Origin: an uncultured Phycisphaerales bacterium
Lineage (GTDB): Bacteria; Planctomycetota; Phycisphaerae; Phycisphaerales; SM1A02
DNA: 64,000 nucleotides
Reading direction: 5' to 3'
NCBI GenBank assembly: GCA_949373145.1
Contig: CASICI010000010.1
Span: forward strand, 23,490-87,489
The translations under genes were made by a program, and so were the position numbers. The notes under the pieces were generated by a model. That model did not search any database, was not told where the DNA came from, and saw only the letters and a list, made by a program, of their open reading frames with translations. This document shows, piece after piece, positions 17,528 to 26,478 of the stretch (its first letter is position 1; the number at the start of each line of letters is the position of its first letter).

Positions 17528-20279
17528 ATGAACGGGACATGCCAGGGGAATCGACGTGCTGTGGCACGTCTTGTGGCCATTGCAGCTCTGCTTCTGATGA
17601 CAGAGGGCCTTGAATCGAAGATCGCCGCGGGACAGACGCCTGACTACGAGGGCAGCGTCTGCCGACTGGACCCGCAGACCGTTCGTTACGAAGTGAACAC
17701 TGAAACGAACGTGCAGAACGTGCTTCTCTACGCCACACCACCGGGTGGCGGATGGTACCTCTCACAAATTGAACCCGGTCTCTTCCGTCGTGACATGAGC
17801 AGCCCGATCGGCCAGGAGATCCAGTTCAACCTGCTGCTTCAGAACCCCACCCAATTCAGTTTTCCAGTCCACAACGTGTCTCTCGACGAGGGATGTGCCG
17901 CCTTCGAACGTGATGATGTCATGCCCCCCCCCATTCGTGGATTCAGGCATGAATTCAGCGTGGACTCGAATTCCATCAGGATCTCCTTTGAAGCCAATCC
18001 GGGCAACTACCTGATCCCGGAAACCAACTCCGTGGACCTTCGCTTCAGGGTGGATGAAGGGGAGATCATCAGGGCACGGATGACGACGTCCGATCAAAGG
18101 TTCTTCGAAACGACTCTCACGCAGATCGAAACGGGTTCCCGGGTGATCTACTGGTTCGAGCAACAGGTGGGAGAACAACCGGTCGAGAGCACGTTGTTCA
18201 CACGGATCGTGGGTCAGGCAGCGCCACCTTCCGCCGAATATCCTCTTCAAGCACGTTTCGCCGGCCGATTCAGGGACCGACACCCGAATGAATGGCGGTT
18301 CGATCACTACGTCGCGAATTACGCCGGAGGCAAGACCTTCGAGATGGTCGTGACGGACCATGGCGACTCACTCGAAATGATGGTCGTCACGGATGAGTCC
18401 AGCGGCCCGGAACGAGTCGACTTCAAGTACTACATTCAGAGCGCACCAGGAGGGATGTGCGACCGCCCCATCACCGCGGTCAATCTGATGATGCAACGGG
18501 ACCAGAACCGATCCCACGTGTTTCAGAGTGGCATTCCCGACATCACGCCCGGGCAGATCATCGAATTCGACTTCACACACGTGGGCGTTCCCGATGGAGA
18601 AGGCGGTGTGATCCAGTACTACACCGAATACTTCTACTACCACGCTGGCACGGGAAGACTCGGCCTCGCCCAAAGCAACCCGAGAGCTTCGCCGGCGGGT
18701 GATGCGTCGATTCCGCTGGTCACATCACCAAGATTCGCATTCGCCCAACATGCGAACAATCTCAGCATCGAGGAGCTGAATCATTTCCTTGCCGGCAAGG
18801 AACGTTTTGAAACGGACCATGCTGACGGTCTACTCAAGAACTTCCCGACCTGGTTCGATTGCTGCTCCGGACCGATCGGATTCGGGTTGAAACCAAGTCC
18901 CCATGCGCTTCCGAATGCTCTGGGGCCATCCTTCAACGCACCAAGCTGCATCGCCTGCCACCATATGGATGGACGCGGCGCCACTCCGACCGGACAGGAG
19001 GACACCTTGATCTCTCTGGTCATGCAGCTGTCGACGCACGAGACCGATGCATTCGGTGCTCCCGTCCCGGACCCCCGGTACGGACGCCAGTTCGACACCG
19101 CAGCGACACCGGGCACTCAGCCGGAAGGACGACTCCAGGTCGAGTACGAGAGTCATCGAAGCCACCTTCGACGACGGGACGCCCTACCAGCTGCGCAAGC
19201 CCAGCTATCGTTTCGAAGACACGCTTCACGGGGCGCCCACGGGGGCGAGACAGTCCGCTCGAATCGCGCCGATGCTCGCGGGAACAGGACTTCTGGAGGC
19301 GGTGATGACCTCTGAAATTCTCTCCCGGGAGGATACTGCCGACACCGACGGCGACGGGATCTCCGGTCGAGCGAACTGGGTTCGTGATCTGCTCACTGGT
19401 GACATGGCGCTTGGTCGATTCGGGTGGAAAGCCGGTCAACCCGGGCTCGTGCAACAGACGGCGGTCGCCTATCAACGGGATATGGGTATCACGTCTGACT
19501 ACCTTCCAGACCACGATTGTGGCGAGCAGACGAAGGACTGCCCACCTCCTTCGGCACCAGAGCTTGGCGCCATGTCGATCGAGCTGGTCGCGGAGTACGT
19601 GTCAGGCCTGGCGCCTCCCCCGCGCTTGAATCATGAGGACCCCATGGCGATCATCGGCATGCAACTCTTCAAGAACGCGAACTGCCAGGCATGCCATGCA
19701 CCTTCGATGCGAACACGTTCCGATCACGAGACCATCGCCTATCGCAACCAGCGAATCGAACCCTTCACGGACCTGCTTCTGCACGACATGGGCCAAGAGC
19801 TCGCCGACGATTTCGTGGAATACGGTGCCAGTGGATCCGAATGGCGCACACCACCGCTTTGGGGGGCAGGATATGTGGGCCATGTCCTTGGCACTCCGGA
19901 CGAGTGCACCGACCCGTTCTCGGGGGGTGCTGAACCGAACTATCTGCATGATGGGCGCGCTCGAAGCCTGATGGAAGCGATTCTCTGGCATGGCGGAGAA
20001 GCCGCTGCGTCACGCGAGGTGGTTCTGGCGATGCATTCCGAAGAACGGGAGGCCCTGATTCGATATGTGTCCTACCCATTCGACGACCCCTCACTTCATG
20101 AAGCCGAACCCATGCGGTGCGTGGGTGACCTGAATGGCGATCGGATGGTCGACGGAGGTGATCTCAGCATGCTGCTCACGGCATGGGGCATGAATGGCCC
20201 GGGAGATCTTGATGGAAACGCACTGGTCAACGGTGCGGACCTCACCAGACTTCTCGACCGATGGGGACCATGTGAGTGA
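17528..20279 (+). CDS. secreted DUF1111 dihaem oxidoreductase with dockerin tail, one apparent +1 frameshift
   Basis: Exported c-type cytochrome of the DUF1111 family. A signal peptide (hydrophobic VARLVAIAALLLMTEG) is followed by an unassigned beta-rich region (about 40-390) and then the DUF1111 domain, which includes haem sites CIACH and CQACH, the block DTDGDGISGRANWVRD and LLHDMGQELADD. The C-terminus is a dockerin-like pair of Ca-binding repeats (GDLNGDRMVDGGDLSMLLTA and a second copy). The frame breaks near 19151, where an extra A separates EGRLQVEYE from VIEATFDDGTPYQLR; removing it gives one 916-residue protein. DUF1111 proteins are described as thiol or peroxidase-like oxidoreductases; the substrate is unknown. 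A terminator follows at 20299-20342. Confidence 0.82.
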
Positions 20280-20298
20280 AGTCCACCGAGTACTCGGT

Positions 20299-20342
20299 TG
20301 AAGCCCCTGAATCGACAGGATGGGGGTTTCAGCCGATTTTTT
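20299..20342 (+). terminator. Rho-independent terminator after DUF1111 gene
   Basis: A nine-pair stem (TGAAGCCCC with GGGGTTTCA, one G-T pair) and 15-base loop is followed by GCCGA and six T, 20 bases after the stop. It also makes a TTG start at 20298 for the following sigma factor unlikely, since that codon sits within the hairpin. Confidence 0.65.
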
Positions 20343-20387
20343 CGAGGTTCGGATCGAATCACCTCGAACTTCTGCCACGAACCACGT

Positions 20388-21233
20388 ATGACATGGTGCA
20401 TGGCGGAAAAGCACTCCATCTCAAACACCGACTCCAGTCAGGAGCGTTCTGACGAACGTTCCCTCAAGGATTGGCTGGAAGTGCCGGAAGAGGCTGAAGA
20501 CCAGTCCAGAACGCCCAGCACCACCGCGACCTGCTGGACGATGATCGGAGATGCCCTCAACGAAACCTCACCAACCACCAGCGCAAGTCGCGAAGAGCTG
20601 ACGAGACGATACTGGCCGGCGATCTTCGCCTTCATCAGGGCCTCGGGACGTTCCGTCACGTTGTCTGAAGATCTCACCCAGGGCTTCATTTGCGACGTCT
20701 TCCTGGGAAGGAATCTGCTTTCCAAGGCCGAAGAGGCTCGAGGGCGTTTTCGCTCGCTTCTTCTCAGCTCGGTTCGAAACTACCTGGCTGATGACTACCG
20801 GAAACAGACCGCACAACGAAGAGCACCGAAGAACGGTCCGCCTGGAAGCCTTGATGCAAATCCAGGCCTGGATGCGGTCGACAAGACAAGCTTGAGTCCG
20901 GAATCCGCATTCAATATTCGGTGGATCGACGAACTGATTCTGAGGACCTCGGAAGAGACGAAGTCCGCTTTGCTGGAAAATGGACAAGGTGCGCACTGGG
21001 ACATCTTCAAGCATCGAGTCCTCGACCCATGCCTGGTGGGTGCCACTCCGGTTCCTCATGACGAACTCTCCGCCAAATGGGGGTTGAGCGGTCTTCCCCA
21101 GGTCTCCAACTTTCTGGTCACGGCAAAAAGACGATTTGCGCAAACACTACTCTTGAACGTTCGAGAGACACTTCCTGATGATCAGGACCCCTCTCTCGAA
21201 CTTCGTGAACTCTTCAAGGCACTTGGACAATAA
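20388..21233 (+). CDS. ECF-type RNA polymerase sigma factor
   Basis: Sigma-70 family protein of the extracytoplasmic-function kind. Region 2 is seen as REELTRRYWPAIFAFIRASG followed by SEDLTQGFICDVFLGRNLL and GRFRSLLLSSVRNYLADDYR, a typical planctomycete ECF region 2 (helix before DxTQ, then F..LL....N...D..R). The C-terminal half (about 190-280) should contain region 4, but its helix-turn-helix (ELSAKWGLSGLPQVSNFLVT) is weakly conserved. The N-terminal ~50 residues are polar and Ser/Thr-rich. ATGs at 20388 and 20400 are both possible; neither has a good Shine-Dalgarno. It stands three bases before a small gene that may be its partner or regulator. Confidence 0.75.
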   Translation: MTWCMAEKHSISNTDSSQERSDERSLKDWLEVPEEAEDQSRTPSTTATCWTMIGDALNETSPTTSASREELTRRYWPAIFAFIRASGRSVTLSEDLTQGFICDVFLGRNLLSKAEEARGRFRSLLLSSVRNYLADDYRKQTAQRRAPKNGPPGSLDANPGLDAVDKTSLSPESAFNIRWIDELILRTSEETKSALLENGQGAHWDIFKHRVLDPCLVGATPVPHDELSAKWGLSGLPQVSNFLVTAKRRFAQTLLLNVRETLPDDQDPSLELRELFKALGQ

Positions 21234-21236
21234 GCG

Positions 21237-21653
21237 ATGAATGATTCAACACAACCAGGCATGAGACATCCGATCGAGTGGGCGATGGAGACCGATGTGG
21301 ATCCACTCTTCATGCTGGCGGACTGGCTGGTATGCGATGCGCTCGAAGACAAGAAGAATGCAGTGGACGCGCTCACGTCGGCGGAAACGACACTGGATGA
21401 GTTGAGAACGCTCAAGCGGGTCTTCAAACTGCTCCGCGTGCAGGGAGAAACCGTCTCCGATCGCCGATTGGGTGCGCGACTCTACGCGGTGTCGATCGCC
21501 AGTGCATTCGTGTTTCACGACCGAATCATCACCACTCAGAGCAAAGAACGACTCATTCGAGCGTTCACCGAACTGAGAAAGGACACCCAGTTGCCCGGAC
21601 CATTGCACGCCGTCGCTGAACGAGCGCTTGAACGGATGTCCAGAGAGACCTGA
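21237..21653 (+). CDS. hypothetical helical protein downstream of the sigma factor
   Basis: A 138-residue soluble protein I do not recognise, mostly alpha-helical by composition, without membrane segments, cysteine pairs or a zinc-binding HXXXCXXC anti-sigma motif. The start codon follows the sigma factor stop after three bases, so the two genes are almost certainly co-transcribed. A cytoplasmic regulator of that sigma factor is possible but unproven. The stop codon lies inside the first unit of a CCTGAA tandem repeat. Confidence 0.6.
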   Translation: MNDSTQPGMRHPIEWAMETDVDPLFMLADWLVCDALEDKKNAVDALTSAETTLDELRTLKRVFKLLRVQGETVSDRRLGARLYAVSIASAFVFHDRIITTQSKERLIRAFTELRKDTQLPGPLHAVAERALERMSRET

Positions 21654-21680
21654 ACCTGAACCTGAACCTGAACCTGAACC
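21649..21680 (+). repeat. CCTGAA tandem hexamer, five copies
   Basis: Five perfect copies of CCTGAA plus a partial CC start two bases before the stop codon of the upstream gene and run into the 3' untranslated region. Each copy supplies a TGA in that gene's frame, so changes in copy number would not alter the protein end. Confidence 0.9.
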
Positions 21681-21700
21681 AATCAATTCATCACTCTGAA

Positions 21701-21730
21701 GAAGCGCACGTCATGACGTGCGCTTCTTTC
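21701..21730 (+). terminator. terminator after sigma-factor operon
   Basis: A perfect 26-base palindrome (GAAGCGCACGTCA and its complement) followed by TTTC. It closes the sigma-factor/hypothetical operon; the symmetric form could also work from the other side. Confidence 0.7.
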
Positions 21731-21754
21731 ATATGAGTGAAACATGGAATGCCG

Positions 21755-21796
21755 GGTCAAAAAGCACAGCACCCTCGACCGGAGTCGAGGGTGCTG
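21755..21796 (-). terminator. terminator of the secreted dockerin protein gene
   Basis: On the minus strand a 13-bp perfect stem (CAGCACCCTCGAC, four-base loop) is followed by a TGCTTTTTG tract, about 55 bases after the stop of the dockerin gene. Together with the palindrome just before it, this makes a back-to-back pair of terminators between convergent genes. Confidence 0.82.
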
Positions 21797-21851
21797 GAAA
21801 TCATGTGTTCGAGGACGACGTCGCAAGGACGTCGACCGTCTGTCATCCCGA

Positions 21852-23819
21852 TTACGGCGTAGCGCAGGCGCCCCAGGCACTCAGGATGATGGTGAGGTCG
21901 GCGCCGCCGACGTCACCGTCTCCATTGAGGTCAGCAACGGGATCGGCGGTTCCCCAGCTGCCGAGCAGAATCGTCAGGTCAGCGCCGTTGACTTCACCGT
22001 CAAGGTTGAGGTCGCCGGTGCAAGTGACGGGTCCGCCATCTTCCCAGGTCTTGTAATCCATGACCCAGGCAGTGTCGTTGAAACCAATTGCTGAGTACGG
22101 AGTGTAGTCAGCGATTCCGCAGGAATCGGAGCGGATGTAGGTGGGGAGAGCCTCACCAAGTGCGTTCACACCAATGGTGCTGAAACCGTCGGTGCTGGGC
22201 ACGCTGTCGTACACCACGACGAGATTGGTGCCGGCGGGGATGTCGAGCTGCGCTTCGTACGAAACGGTCACGAGACCCTGATAGCCACCACCGGGGATGA
22301 ACACTTCGGTTCCGTTGATCTCGGTCATGGTGGCGAGCACAGGTGCGTCACCGGGGTCCGAGTCAGAGAAGAAGCGCATGGATGAAAGCTGTGAACTACC
22401 ACCATTGACCACACCGAAGTCGACGCAACCAACAAGTTCCGCGGGACGGTTGGGGAACTTACGAGCGTACTCGTTCTCGGTCGTGATACCACCACCAGCA
22501 CAGGACACGCCACCTTCTTCGATGGTCGGGTCATTGCTCTGAGTCACCGAAACGGCATCAACAGGAGCGTCGCAGACGAAGGTGGGAAGGGAGGCACTGC
22601 TGAGCGTGAGCACGCCAGGTCCGAAGGAGGCGGCGTCATAACCACCGACACGGACGAGGTAGGTCGTGGAAGCAGTCGCTTCCCACTGAATGCTCGACGC
22701 GAAGAACTCGTCGCCACAGTCTTCGTTGCAGGCCAGGTAGAGATCCGGCAGCGAGGCGGGATCGAAGGTGCTTGCATCGTAGTTGTAGACGGCGATCTTG
22801 GTGTCCCATTCAGCGCCACCGTTGCAGGTGGAGGCGGTCAGGAAACCATCGATGCTGGAGGAGGCGACGAACCAGATATCGTTCTGGAGCTGTTCGAAGC
22901 CAGCACCTGAACCACACTGATCCTGCTCAGGACCATCGGTGTTGCAGCCGGTGGTGTCGAATGACACGTCGACTGAATCATCGGCTGGAACCGCATAGGA
23001 AGTGGCACCAGCGACACAGTCATTGGCGACTGAAGCATTGGGGTCGGTGCATTCGTAGATGTAGAAGCCACAGGCGTCGACGGCGAATGCAACGCAGCCT
23101 GCGTCCCATTCGGAGTCACAGCAAGCGGAGTCGATGTCACAGACCAGTTCACAGCAGGCCACGTCCTGACAACCACCGATACCGGCGATCACTTCGGTGC
23201 AGTTGCCGGAAGCAGGATCACCGCACTCGGCGAATGCGACGGGTGTGAATGTCAGTGTGATCGAATACTCGGTGGCACAATCGGAAAGGATGTAGTCGCC
23301 ACTTCCGTCATCGAAGTTGAAGACCTCGATACCGTAGGTGCCGGCAGGTGTGAACACGTCAGTACCAAAGGGCTGCGCATCGCATGCCAGAAGGTAGAAA
23401 CCAGCAAGCTCCTGTTCGGAGCAGTCAGGTGCCTGAGTACCGGTGAGCACGGCGATGCCGGGAGACGTTTCCGTTCCCAGGCCATCAAGATCGGTTCGGA
23501 TGGTGTATGTGAGGAAACCACCTGTGGTCAACTCGAAGTTGTACCCATCAAAGTCAGACGTACCGGCGACAGAAAAGCCACAGGTACCGGCGATGATGGT
23601 GTTACCGCTTGGAAGAGCACCAATGTCTTGGATGCCTCCGGTGATAGCACCCTCGACACAACCATAGTTGGGGTCGTTTGCAGGATCGTCTCCACCACAC
23701 ACGGCGGGGTCGTTTTGCAGGATTGTGGCCGTGGAAGCGTCCACGTCACACTGGCCAAAGGCCAGGCCGGACGTACAAGCCAGAACGGCTGCACCGGCGA
23801 TGAATGAATAGTTACTCAT
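21852..23819 (-). CDS. large secreted dockerin-tailed protein, Cys-rich
   Basis: A 655-residue exported protein of unknown function. A signal peptide (SFIAGAAVLACTSGLAFGQ) precedes Asp/Gly/Cys-rich beta domains that resemble pre-peptidase C-terminal-like sandwiches (SDFDGYNFELTTGGFLTYTI; later IWFVASSSIDGFLTAST). Between them is a compact Cys-rich element with two CC pairs (VACCELVCDIDSACC, then EWDAGCVAF), a motif seen repeatedly in planctomycete secreted proteins. The C-terminus carries two dockerin-like repeats (GDLNLDGEVNGADLTILLGS and a second copy). GGAGGA stands eight bases before the ATG. It is monocistronic with its own terminator. Adhesion or a structural surface role is a guess from composition. 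Confidence 0.75.
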   Translation of the reverse strand: MSNYSFIAGAAVLACTSGLAFGQCDVDASTATILQNDPAVCGGDDPANDPNYGCVEGAITGGIQDIGALPSGNTIIAGTCGFSVAGTSDFDGYNFELTTGGFLTYTIRTDLDGLGTETSPGIAVLTGTQAPDCSEQELAGFYLLACDAQPFGTDVFTPAGTYGIEVFNFDDGSGDYILSDCATEYSITLTFTPVAFAECGDPASGNCTEVIAGIGGCQDVACCELVCDIDSACCDSEWDAGCVAFAVDACGFYIYECTDPNASVANDCVAGATSYAVPADDSVDVSFDTTGCNTDGPEQDQCGSGAGFEQLQNDIWFVASSSIDGFLTASTCNGGAEWDTKIAVYNYDASTFDPASLPDLYLACNEDCGDEFFASSIQWEATASTTYLVRVGGYDAASFGPGVLTLSSASLPTFVCDAPVDAVSVTQSNDPTIEEGGVSCAGGGITTENEYARKFPNRPAELVGCVDFGVVNGGSSQLSSMRFFSDSDPGDAPVLATMTEINGTEVFIPGGGYQGLVTVSYEAQLDIPAGTNLVVVYDSVPSTDGFSTIGVNALGEALPTYIRSDSCGIADYTPYSAIGFNDTAWVMDYKTWEDGGPVTCTGDLNLDGEVNGADLTILLGSWGTADPVADLNGDGDVGGADLTIILSAWGACATP

Positions 23820-24239
23820 TTAAGAGTCCTCCAGATCTTCAGATCTCTTGAAAGTCCATAACGATATGGATCAGGGGAAAGTGGAGTGGGCGTCGGCACG
23901 GACTCGTGCTGAATCGACATCCCAGACCCACATCGACAATACGCACCTATGAGCGTATCTCATGACAGGACAAGCACCAAACACCAACAGGGCAAAAGAA
24001 CGAGGTTTCTGTCGAGATCTGAAAATGCCCGCGCCCCCCAGAAAAGACAGGAACACCTCCCCCTTGTCACGTCGATAAAACACGCTTTTTCGGGCTTTTA
24101 AGGAAAAGCACATCAAAGACCAAGGGACGCGGTAAAACACCGCATACAAGATTATCGGACTGGATGACTCCCTACCACATGCCGGAGTTGAGACCAGCGA
24201 GACCGCTCAGTCCAGCGGCCGCTGCCCCAGTGCAAGTGG
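23820..24239. other. 420-base intergenic region
   Basis: Lies upstream of the secreted dockerin gene and downstream of the oxidoreductase, both on the minus strand. It contains the dockerin leader with two AGATCT palindromes, small hairpins at 23857-23870 (CCATA/TATGG) and 24129-24143 (GCGGT/ACCGC), and a NotI-like palindrome CAGCGGCCGCTG at 24213-24224. No known riboswitch or clear promoter could be recognised. A 92-codon minus-strand ORF here has no recognisable protein character and I do not call it. Confidence 0.4.
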
Positions 24240-25271
24240 TCAGCGCCAGTCGATCACGATCTTTCCGAATTGAGCGCCGGATTCCAATCTCGAAAACGCA
24301 GCCGCCCCCTCGGAACTTGCATGGATGGAATCGATCGTGGGGCGCAACGCCCCGGATCGCAGCAAGCTGAGGACCTCACGAAATTCTCGCATGTCACCCA
24401 TGGTGGACCCGACCACCGTCAATTGATTCCAGAAGATCCGTGCAAGGTCGGTTTCCGCTCGAGGGCCGCTCGTACAGCCACAGGTCACGAAGACGCCACC
24501 TCGAGCAAGACTCTTGAGACAGGAGGTGTGAACAGCCTTGCCGACGGAATCTGCGCAGACATCGACGCCTCTGCGGTGCGTCATCCCGCGGACGGTCTTC
24601 GAGAAGTCGGACCCATCATCAAGAATTCCCTCATCAGCGCCGAGTTCGATCGCACGATCCAACTTGGCTTGATGCCGACTGGTGACGATCACTCGGCAGC
24701 CATGCCACTTGGCGATTCCAAGAAGTGCCAGAGCCACGCCGCCTCCGATACCGGGAATCAGCACGGTGGAACCATGCCGAAGTCTGGCCCGAGTGACGAG
24801 CATGCGCCAGGCAGTCAGATGAACCAGACCGAATGCCGCAGCCTCGACTGGATCGACATCACCGATGTCACAGACGTTTTCAACGGGAGCCACGAAGAAT
24901 TCCGCCATGGTTCCGGGCCCATGCTCACCGATCATGTGTGTTCCGGGTGCCGGTTCCATATCGTCGGGAAGCGGCGATGGAGACTCGATCACGGCGGCAT
25001 TCAGGATCACCCGACGCCCAAGCCAGCTGTCGGAGACGCCCTCACCCACGGCATCCACCAGTCCCACACCATCCGAGCCGGAAATGGCCGGATACTGGAC
25101 GTCGAAACCCGGGACACCCCGTCCAACCCAGAGATCCAATTGGTTCAAAGCCGAGGCCTCGGTTCGAACTCGCAACGCACCTGGAGCAGGTTCCGGACAC
25201 GGGCAGGTGTCAGTGAGGATGACGTTGGCGGCGACGGGTTGCCCCTGACGGCTTATTTGTACGGCTTTCAT
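24240..25271 (-). CDS. medium-chain dehydrogenase/reductase, quinone-oxidoreductase-like
   Basis: NAD(P)-dependent MDR superfamily enzyme, 343 residues. N-terminal GroES-like domain (ALNQLDLWVGRGVPG, then SGSDGVGLVDAVGEG) and a Rossmann domain with GIGGGVALALLGIAKWHGCR, continuing into IVTSRHQAKLDRAIELGADE. The structural-zinc cysteine cluster of alcohol dehydrogenases is absent, so a zinc-free quinone-oxidoreductase-like enzyme is more likely; one Cys pair in FVTCGCTSG is not a zinc site. The ATG at 25271 gives the classic MKAVQI start. It is divergent from the DUF1573 lipoprotein gene, about 90 bases away. Substrate unknown. Confidence 0.82.
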   Translation of the reverse strand: MKAVQISRQGQPVAANVILTDTCPCPEPAPGALRVRTEASALNQLDLWVGRGVPGFDVQYPAISGSDGVGLVDAVGEGVSDSWLGRRVILNAAVIESPSPLPDDMEPAPGTHMIGEHGPGTMAEFFVAPVENVCDIGDVDPVEAAAFGLVHLTAWRMLVTRARLRHGSTVLIPGIGGGVALALLGIAKWHGCRVIVTSRHQAKLDRAIELGADEGILDDGSDFSKTVRGMTHRRGVDVCADSVGKAVHTSCLKSLARGGVFVTCGCTSGPRAETDLARIFWNQLTVVGSTMGDMREFREVLSLLRSGALRPTIDSIHASSEGAAAFSRLESGAQFGKIVIDWR

Positions 25272-25362
25272 GAAACACACTGTACCTCCAAGAGCACGCG
25301 GACCGTGCATCCGAAAGTTGCGCGGAGTGGTAGAATCGTGTCCTACACCAACGGAGAACGGA

Positions 25363-26478
25363 ATGATCCTCGAACGTACCAACAAGACACCATTCCTCGT
25401 CGTTCTTGGCAGCTTGATCATGAGCGTGCTCGTGGCCTGCGACGGCGGAGAGTCAGGTGGCGAAGCCACACCTTCCCCTGCACCCGACAAGACGCCCACT
25501 CAAGCACCAGCCCAGACCCAGGCAAGTACGCCCAACGCGCCGAAAGGATCCTCGACGGCCCAGGTCCCACCGCTCGTCGTGATGCCTGCCCCGGTCGACT
25601 TCGGAGTGGTCCAACCGGGCAGCATGCTCGAAGCGGAGGTCACACTGACGAACACCTCCGACCGTCCATTGACGATCGTGAATGCACAACCCAGCTGCAC
25701 CTGCACCACCGTGGATCTGGCGGGAAAGGTGGTGCCTCCCCGAGGCTCGATCACCGTGCCGGTCTCGATGAAGACCAATCGTTCGATTGGAATAAGACAA
25801 GCTGTGGTTCAGATGCAGGTCGCGGGATACGGCCGCTTTGCGAAGATCAATCTGGTGGCGGAGAACAGCTGGGGTGTCCGTTCCCTCCCTTCCTACGTTC
25901 CGCTCAGGGAGAATCAACAGAAACCCGAAAAGCTGACTGGAAGCATGGTTCTCGAATCGGTCGACAAGAAGCCTTTTTCAGTGCTCGCCATCATGGGTGA
26001 AACACCGGAGTTCATCGGATTCGATCCCAGCAAGGATGCACCGAGAAACCAGTACCGAGTCAGCTACGATTTTTCGAATCTCGCGTGCCAGGACATGCCG
26101 CCCTACTGGATCGTTCGAACCGATCATCCGAAAGCCGCGCTCTTCGATGTGAGGGTGAGACACGACCCGTGCACCAAGGTGAGCCCGGGACTGCCGATGA
26201 GTGATTTCAGATCCAGCGCGGGGGTCATTCCCAGCGGCCAGATGGTTCCCATTGAGATCGTCTTCAAGAAACTGAGACGACCGATCACTTCGGTGACCAG
26301 CAGCAATCCTATGGTGACTGCATTTCTGTCCGATGAAAAACCGGACGGCAAGGACACTCTCATCACGACCATGATTTCGGTCGATGCGGGCATGCCGAAA
26401 GGCCTCTTCCAGACCACGCTGACCTTTGGTGACGGTGCTCGAGCGGCCGAACACGTCTGTTATGGATGGATTGAATGA
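25363..26478 (+). CDS. DUF1573 lipoprotein
   Basis: A 371-residue exported lipoprotein. The lipobox LVAC (after a hydrophobic VVLGSLIMSV) gives a lipidated N-terminal Cys, followed by a Pro/Thr/Ala linker of about 40 residues. Then comes a DUF1573 Ig-like domain: VDFGVVQPGSMLEAEVTLTN, NAQPSCTCTTVDL and a terminal beta strand set. The remaining ~200 residues form a second beta-rich part without an assigned family. GGAG is seven bases upstream of the chosen ATG. Its stop overlaps the next gene as ATGA, so this lipoprotein and the alpha/alpha-toroid protein probably work together at the cell envelope. Confidence 0.8.
   Translation: MILERTNKTPFLVVLGSLIMSVLVACDGGESGGEATPSPAPDKTPTQAPAQTQASTPNAPKGSSTAQVPPLVVMPAPVDFGVVQPGSMLEAEVTLTNTSDRPLTIVNAQPSCTCTTVDLAGKVVPPRGSITVPVSMKTNRSIGIRQAVVQMQVAGYGRFAKINLVAENSWGVRSLPSYVPLRENQQKPEKLTGSMVLESVDKKPFSVLAIMGETPEFIGFDPSKDAPRNQYRVSYDFSNLACQDMPPYWIVRTDHPKAALFDVRVRHDPCTKVSPGLPMSDFRSSAGVIPSGQMVPIEIVFKKLRRPITSVTSSNPMVTAFLSDEKPDGKDTLITTMISVDAGMPKGLFQTTLTFGDGARAAEHVCYGWIE

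Noticed and set aside
23871..24149. A 92-codon minus-strand ORF in the gap upstream of the dockerin gene
   Set aside because: No Shine-Dalgarno, no neighbouring overlap and no protein-like pattern.
24270..26000. A 576-codon plus-strand ORF
   Set aside because: It covers the antisense of the MDR gene and a shifted frame of the DUF1573 gene; the protein is rich in Arg, His and Asp with no domain.
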